NCBI GenBank assembly: GCA_963966185.1
Contig: CAWZYM010000149.1
Coordinates: 427,501 to 491,500 of the forward strand
From: Rhabditoides inermis
Taxonomy: Eukaryota > Nematoda > Chromadorea > Rhabditida > Rhabditidae
Direction of reading: 5' to 3'
DNA length: 64,000 nucleotides
A program made the position numbers and the translations under genes. Below, piece by piece: positions 11,162 to 24,272 of the stretch. Position 1 is the first letter of the stretch; each line of letters begins with the position of its first letter. Under the pieces are notes generated by a model. It worked only from the letters and a program-made list of their open reading frames with translations. It searched no databases and was not told the origin of the DNA.

Positions 11162-11497
11162 TCGTTAGTGTAAATACGTTTGCGAGTTGATTAGCTTATA
11201 AATGAACGTTAATCCAGATTGCATTCATAAAAACACTCTAATTTAATATGTATTCACAATTATTTTATTATAGTCTGATTTCCTTATACACCACGTGATT
11301 TTTTTTTGGCCGTTCCTCAATCAATTCGATAAATGAAAAATTACATTAAACAATTTACAAGTATGAAAATCGTTTTAAATTTTGAGTGAATACGCACAAC
11401 GCGATGAGCACTTTTCTAACATCTTTGGTGAGCTAGCAACAACGTATTTACAACATGGTAACAACTGTGGCAACAACTGTCAAGTACTACTGGTAGA
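11162..11497. other. 3' flank of the FATP gene
   Basis: AT-rich, non-coding. A minus-strand AATAAA lies at 11269-11264, about 230 bases past the stop, and may be the polyadenylation signal. Confidence 0.5.
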
Positions 11498-13983
11498 TCA
11501 GAACCGCATAGTTCCAGAATGAATGTTAGCCGATGCGGTCTCTGTGAGAGGAACGTATTTCTTTTCCAGTGAATCCAAGTAGAACATTGATGATGAATCT
11601 GCAATAGTTTTGTAGTGTATATAGTTGCCAGTAACATGGTAAATGTGATTCACAACTTACCATTCAATGAGTGTCCCTCTTTATGCAGGTCCATCTTGCG
11701 CATTTTGAAAGTACCTAAATAGAAAGTGACCCAGTTCCGGCATACAGTAACCCTACCCGTTTTGTCAATGGCGTGTTGTACCCGAATGAAGATGGGAATC
11801 GCATAAGCGGGCAGAGCGGCCCGCATGCGAGAGAGCACGTCCGACAGAAGAGCGTGCAGACTGTCAGACGAGGGAGACACGGGGACGATACAAGCCATGC
11901 CCGCTCGACCCTCGCATCCTGTGAGAAGGAATAGGTAAACCAGATTTTAGACATTCTATGATTTCAGAATTATGTAGTTTTGTACCATTGTCAGAGTTTA
12001 ATTGCTGTTTGTAATAAATACTTGTATAACTAGAAGTAGTGAAACGTATAAATAAAGGTAGGTGAACCAAAGTAACCTGTGAGTTCGACTCCGTATACGG
12101 TGCACTCTTCTATGGTCTCCATTCTCTGGAGAACTGCCTCCACTTCTGTCGTTGACACGTTCTCGCCCTTCCATCTTGGGGAAGAAACGTATAGTTTTGA
12201 AATATTATACCAATAATGGAAAAAAATTGATGCTTGTAATGCATGCTTGATTGAATAGAAAAAAGTGAAACGTATGTTGATGTTCGTATGTGGAACCAGA
12301 GTTTCGTACGTCATTTTGTAGAGAATGGTGAGTAAACAGAATTGATGGTACATATATATGTAACTATATGCTATATGTGATCTACCTGAAAGTGTCACCG
12401 ATCCTGTCTCGGAAGTACAGGTAGCCGAGTTCATCCCAGTACAGAATGTCGCCTGAAAAGAACGTTTTGGAAAAAAATGAAGTAAATGAAATGTACTCTA
12501 GTCTCACCCGATATGAAAACGGGGTCACTTCTCGGCAGCGGCTCTTTGATCAGCTTCTTGGCTGTCTCGGACTTGTTCAGGTACCTGTAATTATGTATTA
12601 TTTCCTTCCCAAAACAAAGACAGGATAGAAACGTAGAGAAGATTATCTTTTAAAAGGACTTCCGTAAGAGAAGAGTTTGTGTTACTCAATGTAATGCAAC
12701 AAAAGCTCATGCATTTTATCAATCGAAATAGTAAACAAACCTGCTCTTTCTGCAATAAAAACTAATGCGAGCAAATGTTGTATGTCGGGAAATTGATTTC
12801 GGTATCCGATCGATTATATATAACTTGTTGAACTATTGGAGCAGGTTTGTGTACTATTTCGATTGATAAAATGCATGAGCTTTTGTTGCATTACATTGAG
12901 TAACACAAACTCTTCTCTTACGGAAGTCCTTTTAAAAGATAATGAATGTACTTTTATTGAATTTCATATAAATCTATCTACATTAACATGAACCACAAAA
13001 CATTTTTTTTAAGAAATCCAACAGTTCACTCACCTTGTTGAGTCCAAAATTGTATAAAATTTGCAAAAAAGAGTTAAGGTAATGCTGATGGGAAAATTTA
13101 CAATTCCAATGTCATTTCTATGTAAAATCATATATTACAAAAAGGTTTGCCGCCAGCCGGAACCGAACTCGAGCCATGTGTCTCAACGGGCGCAATCGCT
13201 AACCACAACACTACTGTGCGCACGACAAAGCACGCGATCTAAACGATATCAGTGCAATCCACAGGCAGTGCGGATTGTGCACCTCCTGTCTGCTGGGGGC
13301 AGCCGGTGCGCGCCCCCCCCCCCTAGAAAACGTTCCGTACACGGGGGATTGCCTGCCCCTCAGGCGGCGCGCGCGCGTATCTCGCTTCCTACAACAGCTA
13401 GCGTTACCAAAATCGAAACTTAACCATTTTCTAACATCCTGATAACATCTATCAGCATCACATTGTTCTCGTAAAGATTCTAAGGAACCTTTCGTTCAAT
13501 CGCCTTTTGCCGATTCTAGCGCGCGACTAGGGTTAACACAAACCAACCAGCGCTGCCGCGCTGGTTGTAATGTTATTGCATGTTGAATAAATCAGAAAAA
13601 AATGGAGAGAGAGAGGGGTGGATAGAGAGAGAGAGAAAGAGAGAGGGAGAGAGAGAGAGAGAGTTGAAGAGACTCTACCCTTCGAAATGCAGCAGCGGAT
13701 TGTTCTTCTTCATTGTGCAGACCAGGGCACCGATCTCTCCTGCATTTAGTAGAAATAATTGAAATTTTGCGAAACCAAAAAAAATGAATGAATTGAAAAC
13801 AACGTGCGTCGAAAAGTTTTCAGTTGCAGTTGAAACGTATTCGCGATCAAAATGTAATATCACAATATTTGATTTTAAAAAAGAAACTCTCACCGGGTCG
13901 AATGGGAACACAGTATCCGTACTTGTCACGAATCAATTCACCTGTCTCTTCATTCACCTGGAAGGGAGGGTGGAGGGTGAAGG

Positions 13984-14019
<36 letters not shown>

Positions 14020-17000
14020 GAGAGAGTACCTTGAACAGCCTGATGGGATAGAAGCAGGTAAACGTGTCGATGATTGTCATGAACCCGCACGCACCTTCCG
14101 TCCCGTCCAGATTCACTCAACATAGACAATACAATACGTTTATTTTTTATATGATTGATTCTTATTTATGATGACTGGGAATTAACTTATTTCACTGCTC
14201 ACAAGTTTATTATGTATGCGAAACGTATAGGATCAATGTTGAATTGAATTGAATTGTGAAACGTGTGGAATGGGGCATTCACTCACCCAGATTGCTCGTT
14301 CCCTCCGTGCTTCCGTACAATTCGGCGATGCGAGGTACGTGGAATCTGTAGAAAGTATTTGACGATGAGATACTTTTTTTGTTAATGCAATTGCTTATTA
14401 TGATGTCTCGCAATGTTTCTCTCATACACGGTTATAAACTGATTATTATTGTTTCACTTGACGTAAAAATCAACGATTCATATTTCAGCATAATTATGAT
14501 TCATTTCAATGTCTCTTGACTTACTCGAACTACGTTTCACATGTCTCCTAAATCTTCTGTCCACTGTTTGGAGCAATGTTTCTTTTTCTTGTGCCAGTTA
14601 TAATAATGATAACTATGATCTATATTTTTTTATTTAAAAAATAGTGAACCTTTCCTGGAACAGTCTCCAGATGGCAGGTCGGAGTCCGTTACCAATTAGT
14701 ACGCGGACCTAAATACAACCAAATAAGTAAACAAGTAGGTAAACAAGTAAACAACCACCCACCGGATGATTCTTTTCCTCCTCGCAAATCGGGGTGAGAA
14801 GGATGTATCGCAACAGCTCTCCGATGTATTGCGAGACCTGATATAATAGTCATTGCTTCAAAAAAATTTCACAACATCAAGAAAATTCGGATAATAAAAT
14901 TGGAATCATAGCTCGCTGAAAGAATGATATGTCGGTTGCGAAACGTACGCGAAATCAATGGAAAGTGAAAAAAAGAAGAAGAAAACATCATCAGAGATGT
15001 TTCGATTGCTACAAAAAATAAAAAGCTGCAATATGGGATCATCCAGCATGCGACAGAATTTCGTTTTTCTACGTTTTCAAAATTTCTGAAAAAACGGACT
15101 GACCGTGCACTGATACTTGCAGCAGTCCTTCCAGAAAGCAGAGGCGGAGAACTTCTGCCGAATAACGCACGTCGCACCGTGGATCAGCGTCTGGCCGATG
15201 CCGATGATCTACAGTATGGTAGCGGTAAGGTAGGGTTACGGTAGGGACACGGTAGGTTACGGTACGGTTATGAAAGGGTTACAGTAGAGTTGCGGTACGG
15301 AATACGGTAGGGTCACGGTAGGGTTACGGTAGATACAGTAACTTAAAAAGTACCGTACCCCTGCGGAAGTGTGGTACATTGGCAGACAGATGTAGAGTCG
15401 GTCAGTAGACGGGCGAACGCCGAAGACGATGTCGCCAGAACAGGCCATGTAGTAGTAGCTGGAGGAAATCTCTCTCTCTCTCTCTCTCTCACGATCTCTC
15501 TCTCTATTTCTCTCCCTCTATTTCTCTCTTTCTCTCTCTCTCTCTTTCTCTCTCTCTCGCTCTCTCCCTCTCCCTCTCCCTCTCTCCTTCTCTCTTACCG
15601 GAAGTGTTTGATGATAGCCGCTTTTGGCAGTCCAGTCGTGCCCGAAGTGAAGATATAGCATAGGGGACCTGTTGGACTAGTTGTAGTGTTAATCCGCCTG
15701 CTATTGTATTTTTTATCTCGCTGTCAGACGTGAAACGTATTCAACATGTTAGATTTTGAAATAGACGATACAAACATTACATAATGTGATATAACCTATA
15801 TGAAACGTATAAAATATTGAGAACGGCAGCAAAAAAATAAACAGCTATATATAGGGTGTCCCCCCGGTTCGCGGTACGGTAGCCATCTCGCTGCATATTT
15901 TCTATACATCATTTCATCGCATCTAGCCGCGCTATCGGTCCGCGCAAGATCATTCGACCGCGCGATTCGCGCTCTTGGCGGTCTGATTTTATGGAAATGA
16001 TGGTCATTCGCAAGTCAAATGAAACAGAGTTCTCCAACTTCAATTGGAAATAACTCCGTTCAGAAAAAAAATTCACAGGAGCTGCGCAAGGGCAATTGTG
16101 AGAATCGCTTGGAATTCGATTTTTTATTAAGTGCAAACTAAATTTTATATTCATCGATAATCATCGATATCCAGGTGTTCAATAGGTAAAGTTGAGCTAG
16201 AGAGCTGAAATTTGAATATGATTTGGTGAAGGGGTATCCCGACAAACGCTTGGAAATCGATTTTGAATTTGGCTCTGAATACGGTTATAAGTGAGAAAAC
16301 CCTTATAATAGGCTGTTTCGCATAATTTCTTCGTCATTTCTCGTGTGCCGTACCGTGAAAATGGGGGATAGCCTATACCAACTGGTTGAAAATGTTTAAA
16401 TCAGAATGGCATAAACGAATAAAAAACCGCTGATTCGAATCGCAAACATGTGATAGAAAACGTACTGTTGAAGTGAGAATGGCAGAAACGTTCTTTCGAA
16501 TAGCAAACGTGTGCATGGCAACGTACTGTTGAAGTCGGTGGCGGCTAGTGGAGTGGGCTCATCGTGGGGCTGTTTCTCGAGGTGCGAGAGAATGGGGGTG
16601 AAGACAGGGAGAGTCTGGAAAGAGTGGAACGTTCGGTCTATTGTATTTCTACCACATTAATTTTATTATATTCATACCAATCAATATTTCAATCAATTGA
16701 TTGATAAGTTCCCACCTCCTCCCTCCCTCCCACCACGAGTACTTCTCTCGGCCGGAACAGCTCCGCTGATACCACGTCCACCAGGTCTGAAGCAGTGTTC
16801 ACGTCACTGATTTCCTGGCTGTCCTGATTTTCGAGTCTCGGTTTCCTGCACTGGTTCTCTGCGATCGTTTGTTTCATTTTTCTTCTTCGTTTTTTTCAAC
16901 ACGCACACCCATTGGAGCATTGACATGATTCACTGTCATCTCATAATGTGGAGTGTGTGAAACGTATTTGTTGTCAAACCAAGGAAATGTAACTTAGTGA

Positions 17001-18444
17001 GTATCACGTTCACCAGGTCTCAAACAGGAGTTGTTCAGCTATCTTCCCTTTACAGATATTTCTAACAATACTAAATGTGTGAATGGAGCATTGCAATCAT
17101 TCACTGCTATCTCGTAATATGGGATATGTGAAACGTATGTGATGTAATACCAAACACTAAATTTGTTCGAGCATCATAGTTTGGGTTTTTCACATTTTTA
17201 GATTCTACATTTTTTTTTCTAACACTCAGGCGTGCATTGCTCTTATTCACTGCTATCTCATAATGTGGGATACGCGAAACGTATGTGTGTTCATTCCATC
17301 ATACCAAGCAAGTTCTACTGAGTGAGTTTCGGAATCAGACTGATAAAGAGATATGGTACCCACTCTGCTGTAGTGCCTTTGAGCAGACGACGTGGGTGGT
17401 CTTGGCGGACTGGAGGGAATGCGCGAGGGACGCCATACGCTGATTCGTATTCATCCACGCGGACACCACACCCAGCTGAAGAGAATACGTTTCAACTGGT
17501 AGATAAGGGGAAGCGTGAACACTTCGGGCAATGGACAACGAAATAAGATCAATTGAAAGTTAAATAATAAATATTTAGAAGTGTAGACGTATTTACCTTG
17601 GCAGAAGCGAGCACACAAAAAAAACGAAATAGACAACAAAAACTTGGACGACAGCTTAGACGACCTACTTTGGCACACGCGAGCCACGCTGCCACGAAGT
17701 CCACCCCGTTCTCCATGTACACGGAGACCACATCGCCTGCGTTCACTCCGTGCGACTGCAATTACGCTTTTCGGAAAGATTCATGGTTTAGAAAGCTAGT
17801 GAACAACATGCTGATATTGGGAATGTCCACAGCCAATTTCTATGGTGTGCAAATCCGCTTTCATGATAGTGACGTCACTGGATCATATTCGATCTACGAT
17901 CTCAAGAAACCGGAATTCGAAACGTCCGACTCGGCAACCCAACGTCATAGTTATTCGCAAGACCACGGAATCAATAAGATAATCAACAAAATGAGTACCG
18001 TGAGTAGATGTGCATACGCGTTGGCGAGTCGATTGAGGTCTCGAAACGAAATCTCCCTTCCTGTAGCTATTTCCACCAGGGCTGTCTTTTCGGGCAACCT
18101 GTACAAACGTGTCGAACGCAATTACAGTTTTTCACGCGTAATCTTAGCTCACCTCTCAGCGGTCCTTCTGAAATAGTCGTGGATGCCGACGTTCTTGGCG
18201 AACGCGCGACGAACGCGCCACTTCAAGCGAATCAGGACAGAGAGACCGCTGAAACAAAAATTTTGATATATTGATTACTATTATCAAAAGATCACAAAGT
18301 AATGACTCACTGCAGGTCCCTCCTGGTTGTTTTGAGGACTCGCCGAAAATAGTCCCAGTCGATTTTGAATAGTAGGTAGAGGAATAGGAGGAGGACTGAC
18401 ATTGAGGGAACGGCCGCTGTGGCTATTTGAATCCATGTCAGCAT
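11498..18444 (-). CDS. FATP: Fatty acid transport protein / very-long-chain acyl-CoA synthetase
   Basis: SLC27-type protein that imports long-chain fatty acids and activates them to acyl-CoA at ER or plasma membrane. About 22 exons are recognised, from exon 1 (18444-18311) to the stop at 11498-11500. The N terminus has one membrane helix ([13 protein letters not shown]). The AMP-binding motif [15 protein letters not shown] is in the exon near 15600-15670; then [22 protein letters not shown], the [13 protein letters not shown] exon, [20 protein letters not shown] (12453-12079, the FATP signature) and the C-terminal LYAxPIFxR-like [10 protein letters not shown]. The ATG follows an acceptor AG directly, suggesting trans-splicing. 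The intron at 12589-13677 carries a Helitron-like element. It is similar to C. elegans ACS-20/ACS-22 and human FATP4, but orthology was not tested. The two exons near 16830-16523 are the least conserved. Confidence 0.94.
12643..13570 (+). mobile_element. Non-autonomous Helitron-like element, family 2, copy 2
   Basis: Near-identical to 4414-5341: same TTATCTTTTAAAAGGAC start, 5' inverted repeat pair, tRNA-like stretch (minus, about 13222-13148) and terminal hairpin plus GTAA, flanked by A (12642) and T (13571). It lies in an intron of the FATP gene, opposite to the direction of transcription, without damaging exons. Confidence 0.8.
13600..14020. repeat. (GA)n microsatellites in FATP introns
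   Basis: Plus-strand GA runs at about 13605-13665 and 13985-14018, on either side of two FATP exons. Further C/T runs occur at 15468-15597. They are intronic and non-coding. Confidence 0.8.
15213..15350. repeat. GGTAGGGTTAC minisatellite in FATP intron
   Basis: Irregular tandem repeats of about 11 bases built on ACGGTAGGGTT between two FATP exons. Several units are degenerate. Confidence 0.7.
16913..17287. repeat. Threefold intronic module ending in GAAACGTAT
   Basis: Three related copies of about 57 bases at 16913-16969, 17082-17140 and 17231-17287, each with GCATTG, TTCACTG(C/T)(T/C)ATCTC, TAAT(A/G)TGG and a final (T/C)G(T/C)GAAACGTAT. They lie in one FATP intron with spacings of about 169 and 149 bases. 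Confidence 0.7.
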
Positions 18445-18839
18445 CTGCAAAAGCAGTAAAAAAAACTATTTTGCAGGTTTGTCATCCATCGCAAAAATAC
18501 ATTAAATTCGAATTTCCGATTGAACATTGAGAATGGCAATATGACACAAACTTTCTAACAATTATCCTTGATACTGGATTCAGTATTCTATAATTTTATT
18601 CACTCATCAGCAATGGAGGTTCGACATTGTCGCAAATAACTGCGCGGGCAAAATATAAGCTAGGTGAAACGTAATCATGTTCTGTTCATGAACCACACAC
18701 GGAATACTGCACTAAAAACGTTCATAAAAGTGTCTGGCGACGCGTGATAGAGCCAAAGCAACAACAAACAAACAGCACACGTCTGGTGGGAAGAACGGGA
18801 ATGTTGCCTGGAACAATGACAGAGTGGTCTCTCTCTCTC

Positions 18840-18884
<45 letters not shown>

Positions 18885-20914
18885 CTCTCTCTCTCTCTCG
18901 TCTCTCTGGAACTGATTGCGAGTGAGATCAGAAAGATATGTGAGAGAGTGTGGCGAGAGAGTGTGGCAGGGCGAGAGAGTCAGGGGCGTTGGACGGTTGG
19001 TAGGGTGGTAGGGTGGTTCCGAACTGTACTAACGTGAGGCGAGGCCGCGTAATGTGTCGGGGTGGGAAAACAGGAAAACGTCGTCTTGCCAGGCCATAGA
19101 CCAGCAACATGTGATACCAACTACTCTCACAATGAGTCAGGAAAGCACATGGCGCGTGGAATGGTAATTGGTGCGCTATAAATATGCACCCGCTTCCAAA
19201 AAGATGGGGTTCGTTCTGATGCAACCGCGAGTAATCATTCCGAAACCTCATCATGTTTCGCCAACTTTTTGTGTTGATGTGAACCTGTCTGGAACCGAAA
19301 TTGCGAGAGGGAAGGGGAGGGAGAGAAATGGGTGAAAATGATGCATCCGTACCCCTTTCGGTGAATATGATATTGAGATATGGGATCAGAGAGCGTGAAG
19401 ATGAGAGAAACGAGCGGGATTTTTGGGGATGGCAGCTGGAAACAATAGAACGGGATCGGGATACCAGCAGACAAGAAACCTCCTAGGCAGTTCGTGTCCC
19501 AATAGCCGCATAGTCGATCCGGTGTCATTCGCACATTCTCACATCCACCACTACTACTCTCCAATACTTTCAACCACTTGTCTTGTATCTTGTCTACGCG
19601 AACGCTTTTGACAGTTTATACGTTTTTTATCATACAAAACCGATGTTTTCAATATCTCAATGTCAGATTCAGCTTGTGAAACAAGTGAAATGAGAGGAAA
19701 TTGAAAGTATTGAAAGACTCGGGGAATCTCGTGTGATAGATGAAGTGGTTTTTGTGATCGCGCAAAATTGATGAGCTTATTTTTACCGTACTTTATTGCT
19801 GGCTTGTGTATAAGCAGGAAATTGAGAGAGGGAGGTGCAAAGCTAATTGAGAGGATTGTACAATGTTGATGATTGGACGTTGTCACTTTGACGGTTGTTT
19901 CCAAATTTGACGCCAGCGAATTTTCTGATCGCCAAGCGTCATAGTTTCACTTCAAGTGTGGTCTAACGTGACATAACGGTTGAAATCTACGCGAAACGAG
20001 AATGGAGAACGTAAGAAAACAATTATGAAGGGGCTAGGTTATAATAATCGCGCGTGACAATTGAGGCGAGAGAAAGAAGCGAGCGAGCGACTCGCAAAAC
20101 ACTCGACTGACCCTCGCATACTGGTGTAATCCCAACTGGTTGTCTTCTTGCACAATCCTCCCAATTAGCTTTGTATTCTATATCCATTTATATCGACATG
20201 CAATGCAACCTAGCAAAAAAGACGTTGAAAACACGCTATTCATATGCATTCCTTTTCAAAGGCCGATATTTTTGTGCATATCTGACACAAGCGATTTCCT
20301 GCTCGTCTAGATTCCCTTTCAATTCGCATACATACTCGCACAGGCGTGTTTCTTTGTTCGTTCTCGTAGTGTTTCGAGTTTGTCTCGTCTCTCGTTTTGC
20401 GCGCGGCGTTGCAAATCGTGCGCGCACATTGCTTGCCCCACTTTGGTAGCCCTGGCCGATTCAACACTAATCCACGAAATCAGCCATTTCACATTTCGAA
20501 CGATCCACGGTTATCACCGAGAATCAGCCACAGGCAATCGTGTTTTCGTCGTGCGTGCGGTCAAAAGTGGGGTTGGTGATGCGTGAATCAGTCGTGTCGC
20601 TCTCCTATTGAATGTCCTTTCTTCCCCTCGCCCCGACCACAATCGTGTTACAGTGATATGGGTCAAACTGACCTTCATTTTCGTGGATTCCCGATTCTGC
20701 TCTCGCCTGTGTTTCGAATGATCGAATGTCTCAAATTAGATCTCGGATCGCGCTAGATTAGTGATTAGTCAGTTTGTCCTGATTATAAGATTATGTGCCT
20801 GTGATATTATGCGCCACTTTCTCTCTCTCCTACCTTTTCACATATCCCATTCCATTTATCGCTGCTAATCCGCCTTTTATTCGATGTTTTATTGCAATTT
20901 TGCAGCCCGCTCAA
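18445..20914. other. Intergenic region between FATP and the secreted protein gene
   Basis: A divergent promoter region of about 2.5 kb. It contains a CT microsatellite (18833-18905) and AT-rich stretches; the short frames show no conserved motif. A pyrimidine-rich tract and AG just before 20906 mark the acceptor of the downstream gene. No RNA gene was recognised. Confidence 0.5.
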
Positions 20915-21128
20915 ATGATCATCAGAAGTAGCGCGTATCTGTTGATATTTTGTATAGTACAGGTGAGAGTTTGGTTTTTTAGTTTTCCGAAAAAAAGTAG
21001 TTCTCTAGATTTCTGCTCGAAATCGCTCGTTGCGCCTACGGGAGGACGATGTAGTGGAGACATCCAAAGACTCGCCGGCTTTCGTCCAGCAGACTAGCTC
21101 CGAGGAAAAGGTGATTTTTTTGTGTCTT

Positions 21129-21167
<39 letters not shown>

Positions 21168-22270
21168 AATTTCCTTTTCACAACCTAGCAAAAAGGTTTG
21201 TTGAGTTTGAAAATACGATACTGACATGAGACACAATCAATTTCATGTGCTTGGGTGGTGGAGATTCCCATTCCCATTCTCTACTTGCATCTATAGAATA
21301 GGCCTATTCGAATTGTTTGTAACGTATACATCTCTTTTTTCAGAGTTCCGAGGAATCCGTAATAGAACACTTTCCTCACCACAAGAGATTCATACATTCT
21401 TCGGAAGAAGATAAGGTAAGGAGATTTTAGCATATTTAGAAAAAAATTGACCATACTTTACTTACGTATTCACAACTTTTTTTGTTGAAAACTACACAAA
21501 ACTCAGATATATTTTACAAAGTACACCAAACACTATAAATCACACGTCTACAAATCCATGCCTACTACTTCAACGGATAAAGACCTATTGAAAACATACA
21601 TTTCACATGTCGCATACACACAACACACTCTTCTCTTCACAATCAACCTCAGCCATCACAGAACTTTCTGTTGCGAATTCTTGTTCTAATTGTGATCACA
21701 TAGTGACTTCGCTCGCATATATTATCTAACTAATATTTTTTCTAGATCGAGTCGGACACGATCATCCCCCCTCCTCATCGCGCCTCCTCCAGAATGGACA
21801 CCGAGAGGGAGACCGTAGCCATCGCGCCACTCTTCCCACCGACCAGAGCTGGTGGGTACTTCAATTGTCTAGCAGACAATGATGTAGAGTGTATATAATA
21901 TTATATGTAACACAAATTATATCATGAGTATTGACTTTTCCAGCGCCGCCCGTGGTGTTTTCTGAGTCGGCCGAAGTGACGCGTTCGCAACAGCAGACAA
22001 CGGACGAGATCAACCATTCGCCGCGGTGAGAGGAAGAAAGAAAAAAAAAGAAAAAAAAACGATTCGTGAAAAACACTCACTCTATCTCTTTTCATCTCTT
22101 CTGGACAAGGACTATTCCACAGTTCAATGGTTCACAAAAAGAAATACATGAGAAATGAGGGCACGAATAGAATAGTAAAAACAAGATTAAGGAAAAATTC
22201 AGGTACTCCTACGTGGAAACCGAGTACCGCGCAGTGTCTACCGAAGCTCCTGAGGTGAGCAAGTCTATCT

Positions 22271-22327
<57 letters not shown>

Positions 22328-24083
22328 CCCTCCCTCTCCCTCGCAGGTGCTCCCTCACGTTCTCTCCTCCGGCTTTGTGCAGTCTGCCTCCTCGCCCATC
22401 TCGCAGGAGATGGACTCCCAGCCGACCTTCCGCGACACACACCAGGAGGAGGCGCTCGTCTTCTCCAGACAGGGTGGGTGTCAAAAAAGAAGTCGTTTAT
22501 TCAGTGCCGCATTCCATAACATTTTACATGTACAAAGTACACTTATATGTGTGAGAGGGTGGTAGTTATATCTTCAGGCGGTATCATCGTCCCCGACAGT
22601 GTCGTGGCTCAGAGAACTCTGCTGCAGGATGAAGAGGCATGTTGGTTGTGATTTCAGGTAATGGTCAGTCTCTTCGCAACTACCTTCGAGAGCTAGAAAC
22701 CTAAGTTCTGCAGTGTTTGTTATGCAGAGACTGACCATACCCGAGCTTTCCATTGTTTGCAAGTGATTCGGTGGATTTTCTGTTTCAAAGCGGCATGACA
22801 GTGTACCAGCGTTTTGGCAATGTGTTCAACCCTGTGCACTTTCCAGATCTCCACTCCTCCCCTGCCTCGCAAGCACAAGAAGAAGCGGGTGAGCAAGAAG
22901 AAGAAGAAGGGCAAGAGGGGCAAGAAGCTGCTCAAGAAGAGGAAGGGCAGGAAGCTCGTCAAGAAGATCAAGACCACACTGGCTCCCGAGTATGGTGAGA
23001 TGGGGTGGCAAGACAGAGAGTGAACCAGTATTCAGAGCTACCAACGTACACCACCCCGCAACCGCAGCCGTTCATTCAAGCCAGCATCGACCAGGGCAGC
23101 ACTGACGAGCCGACTGGTGAGTAGACTGGTGTCTGATGTCCGACTGGTGTCCATAGACCGACTGGTGCTTATTGTCCATATTCCTTCAAAGCCGTATTCG
23201 ATCGTCTATATTATACATCTGGGTATCTATGTATTTATATCTAGGTGTGACGATGCGTCGCCTCAAGATCGGCCCGCGCGGCGGCAAACACATCAAGAAC
23301 AGCTACCAGAACCTCAAGAGCTACAACGAGGTGCGCTCTTCTCTCACTGGATTGCTCACTTTTCTTATCACAACTTTCACTTGGTCTTTGCATTCTTCCC
23401 CCTCTCTTCTCATTCGCTCTCATCCCACCCCTTCCAGCAACTTCTCGAGGAGCATCCCGAGCTCGCCACCAGCTCAGTCGCCGCAGTGGCTGCCGTCGAT
23501 CCGCAGGATGTGGGTACTATTCTCTCTTCTCCCATACAACTGGATGAACCTCATCTTCTAGGACAACGTGATCGTGGACAAGGAGAGCGGGCAGGCGTAC
23601 TCGCGGGACGACCTCGCGCAGATGTGCAGCGAGACGGCCAGCATGGGTGAGGAGATGAACGTGAACATGATTAATACAATACATATTACATCTACGAAGG
23701 TATCTTTTTAAATTCCAGGACAAATATGCTGCCATATTAGATCAAATAACAGTGAACAATAAATAGGCAATGCTATTTCCACGAAAAATACACTGCAACT
23801 AAACATAAATTAGAGTTGAACAAATGTTGTGTAATGGTATCAGTTTTTCTCATTCCTTATTCCACGAACCACACTTCAGGACGCACATGGGGCATCACAG
23901 ACGTTGCGGATTTCGCGCGCAAGAACTGTTTCCTCATCCAGTTGTACTACTCAAAGGTTCGGTATCCATACATCACCTACAGTAACCCAATGTCGTATTC
24001 AGGTGTCATGCGGACAGATCGTGCAGTTCGTCGACTACTGTAAGGACTGGCAGATGCTGCGATTGAGAGCGGCACGCGTATGA
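20915..24083 (+). CDS. Uncharacterised secreted protein with lysine-rich segment
   Basis: I do not recognise the family. The first exon (20915-20962) encodes MIIRSSAYLLIFCIVQ, a likely signal peptide, after a spliced-leader-type acceptor. In-frame exons follow: 21009-21110, 21344-21415, 21746-21851, 21944-22025, 22203-22254, 22347-22473, one starting near 22577, then 22847-22995, and six more from about 23032 to the stop at 24081-24083. The exon at 22847-22995 is strongly basic (KKKRVSKKKKKGKRGKK). The C-terminal exons contain TWGITDVADFARKNCFLIQ and VSCGQIVQFVDYCKDW with spaced cysteines and look like a folded domain. The donor of the exon near 22577-22640 is unclear. Cleavage at the basic stretch is possible but not shown. 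Confidence 0.7.
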
Positions 24084-24198
24084 ACCCACTAAAAGCTCAT
24101 CTCAAGGTCTCACTACCATATCATTCACTCCCATATCCTTAGATTACTATGCTCTATTCACTTCGCCAAAACGTGTACAGACTCAGACGATTGAGTGC

Positions 24199-24204
24199 AA
24201 TAAA
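24199..24204 (+). terminator. Polyadenylation signal AATAAA
   Basis: AATAAA 116 bases past the stop of the secreted protein gene and about 70 bases before the stop codon of the convergent C1D gene. The two 3' ends are therefore tightly packed. Confidence 0.6.
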
Positions 24205-24272
24205 GTTTTACTGAACTGTACAAGCAACAATAACGAGACAACAACAAAACAACGGGATTGAACGGGGACTCA

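Noticed and set aside
13061..13423. 120-codon frame inside Helitron-like copy 2 as a gene
   Set aside because: Copy 1 keeps the sequence but not the same continuous frame, and part of it is the tRNA-like stretch.
17598..18176. 192-codon plus-strand frame
   Set aside because: It overlaps three FATP exons and their introns on the other strand and has no family similarity.
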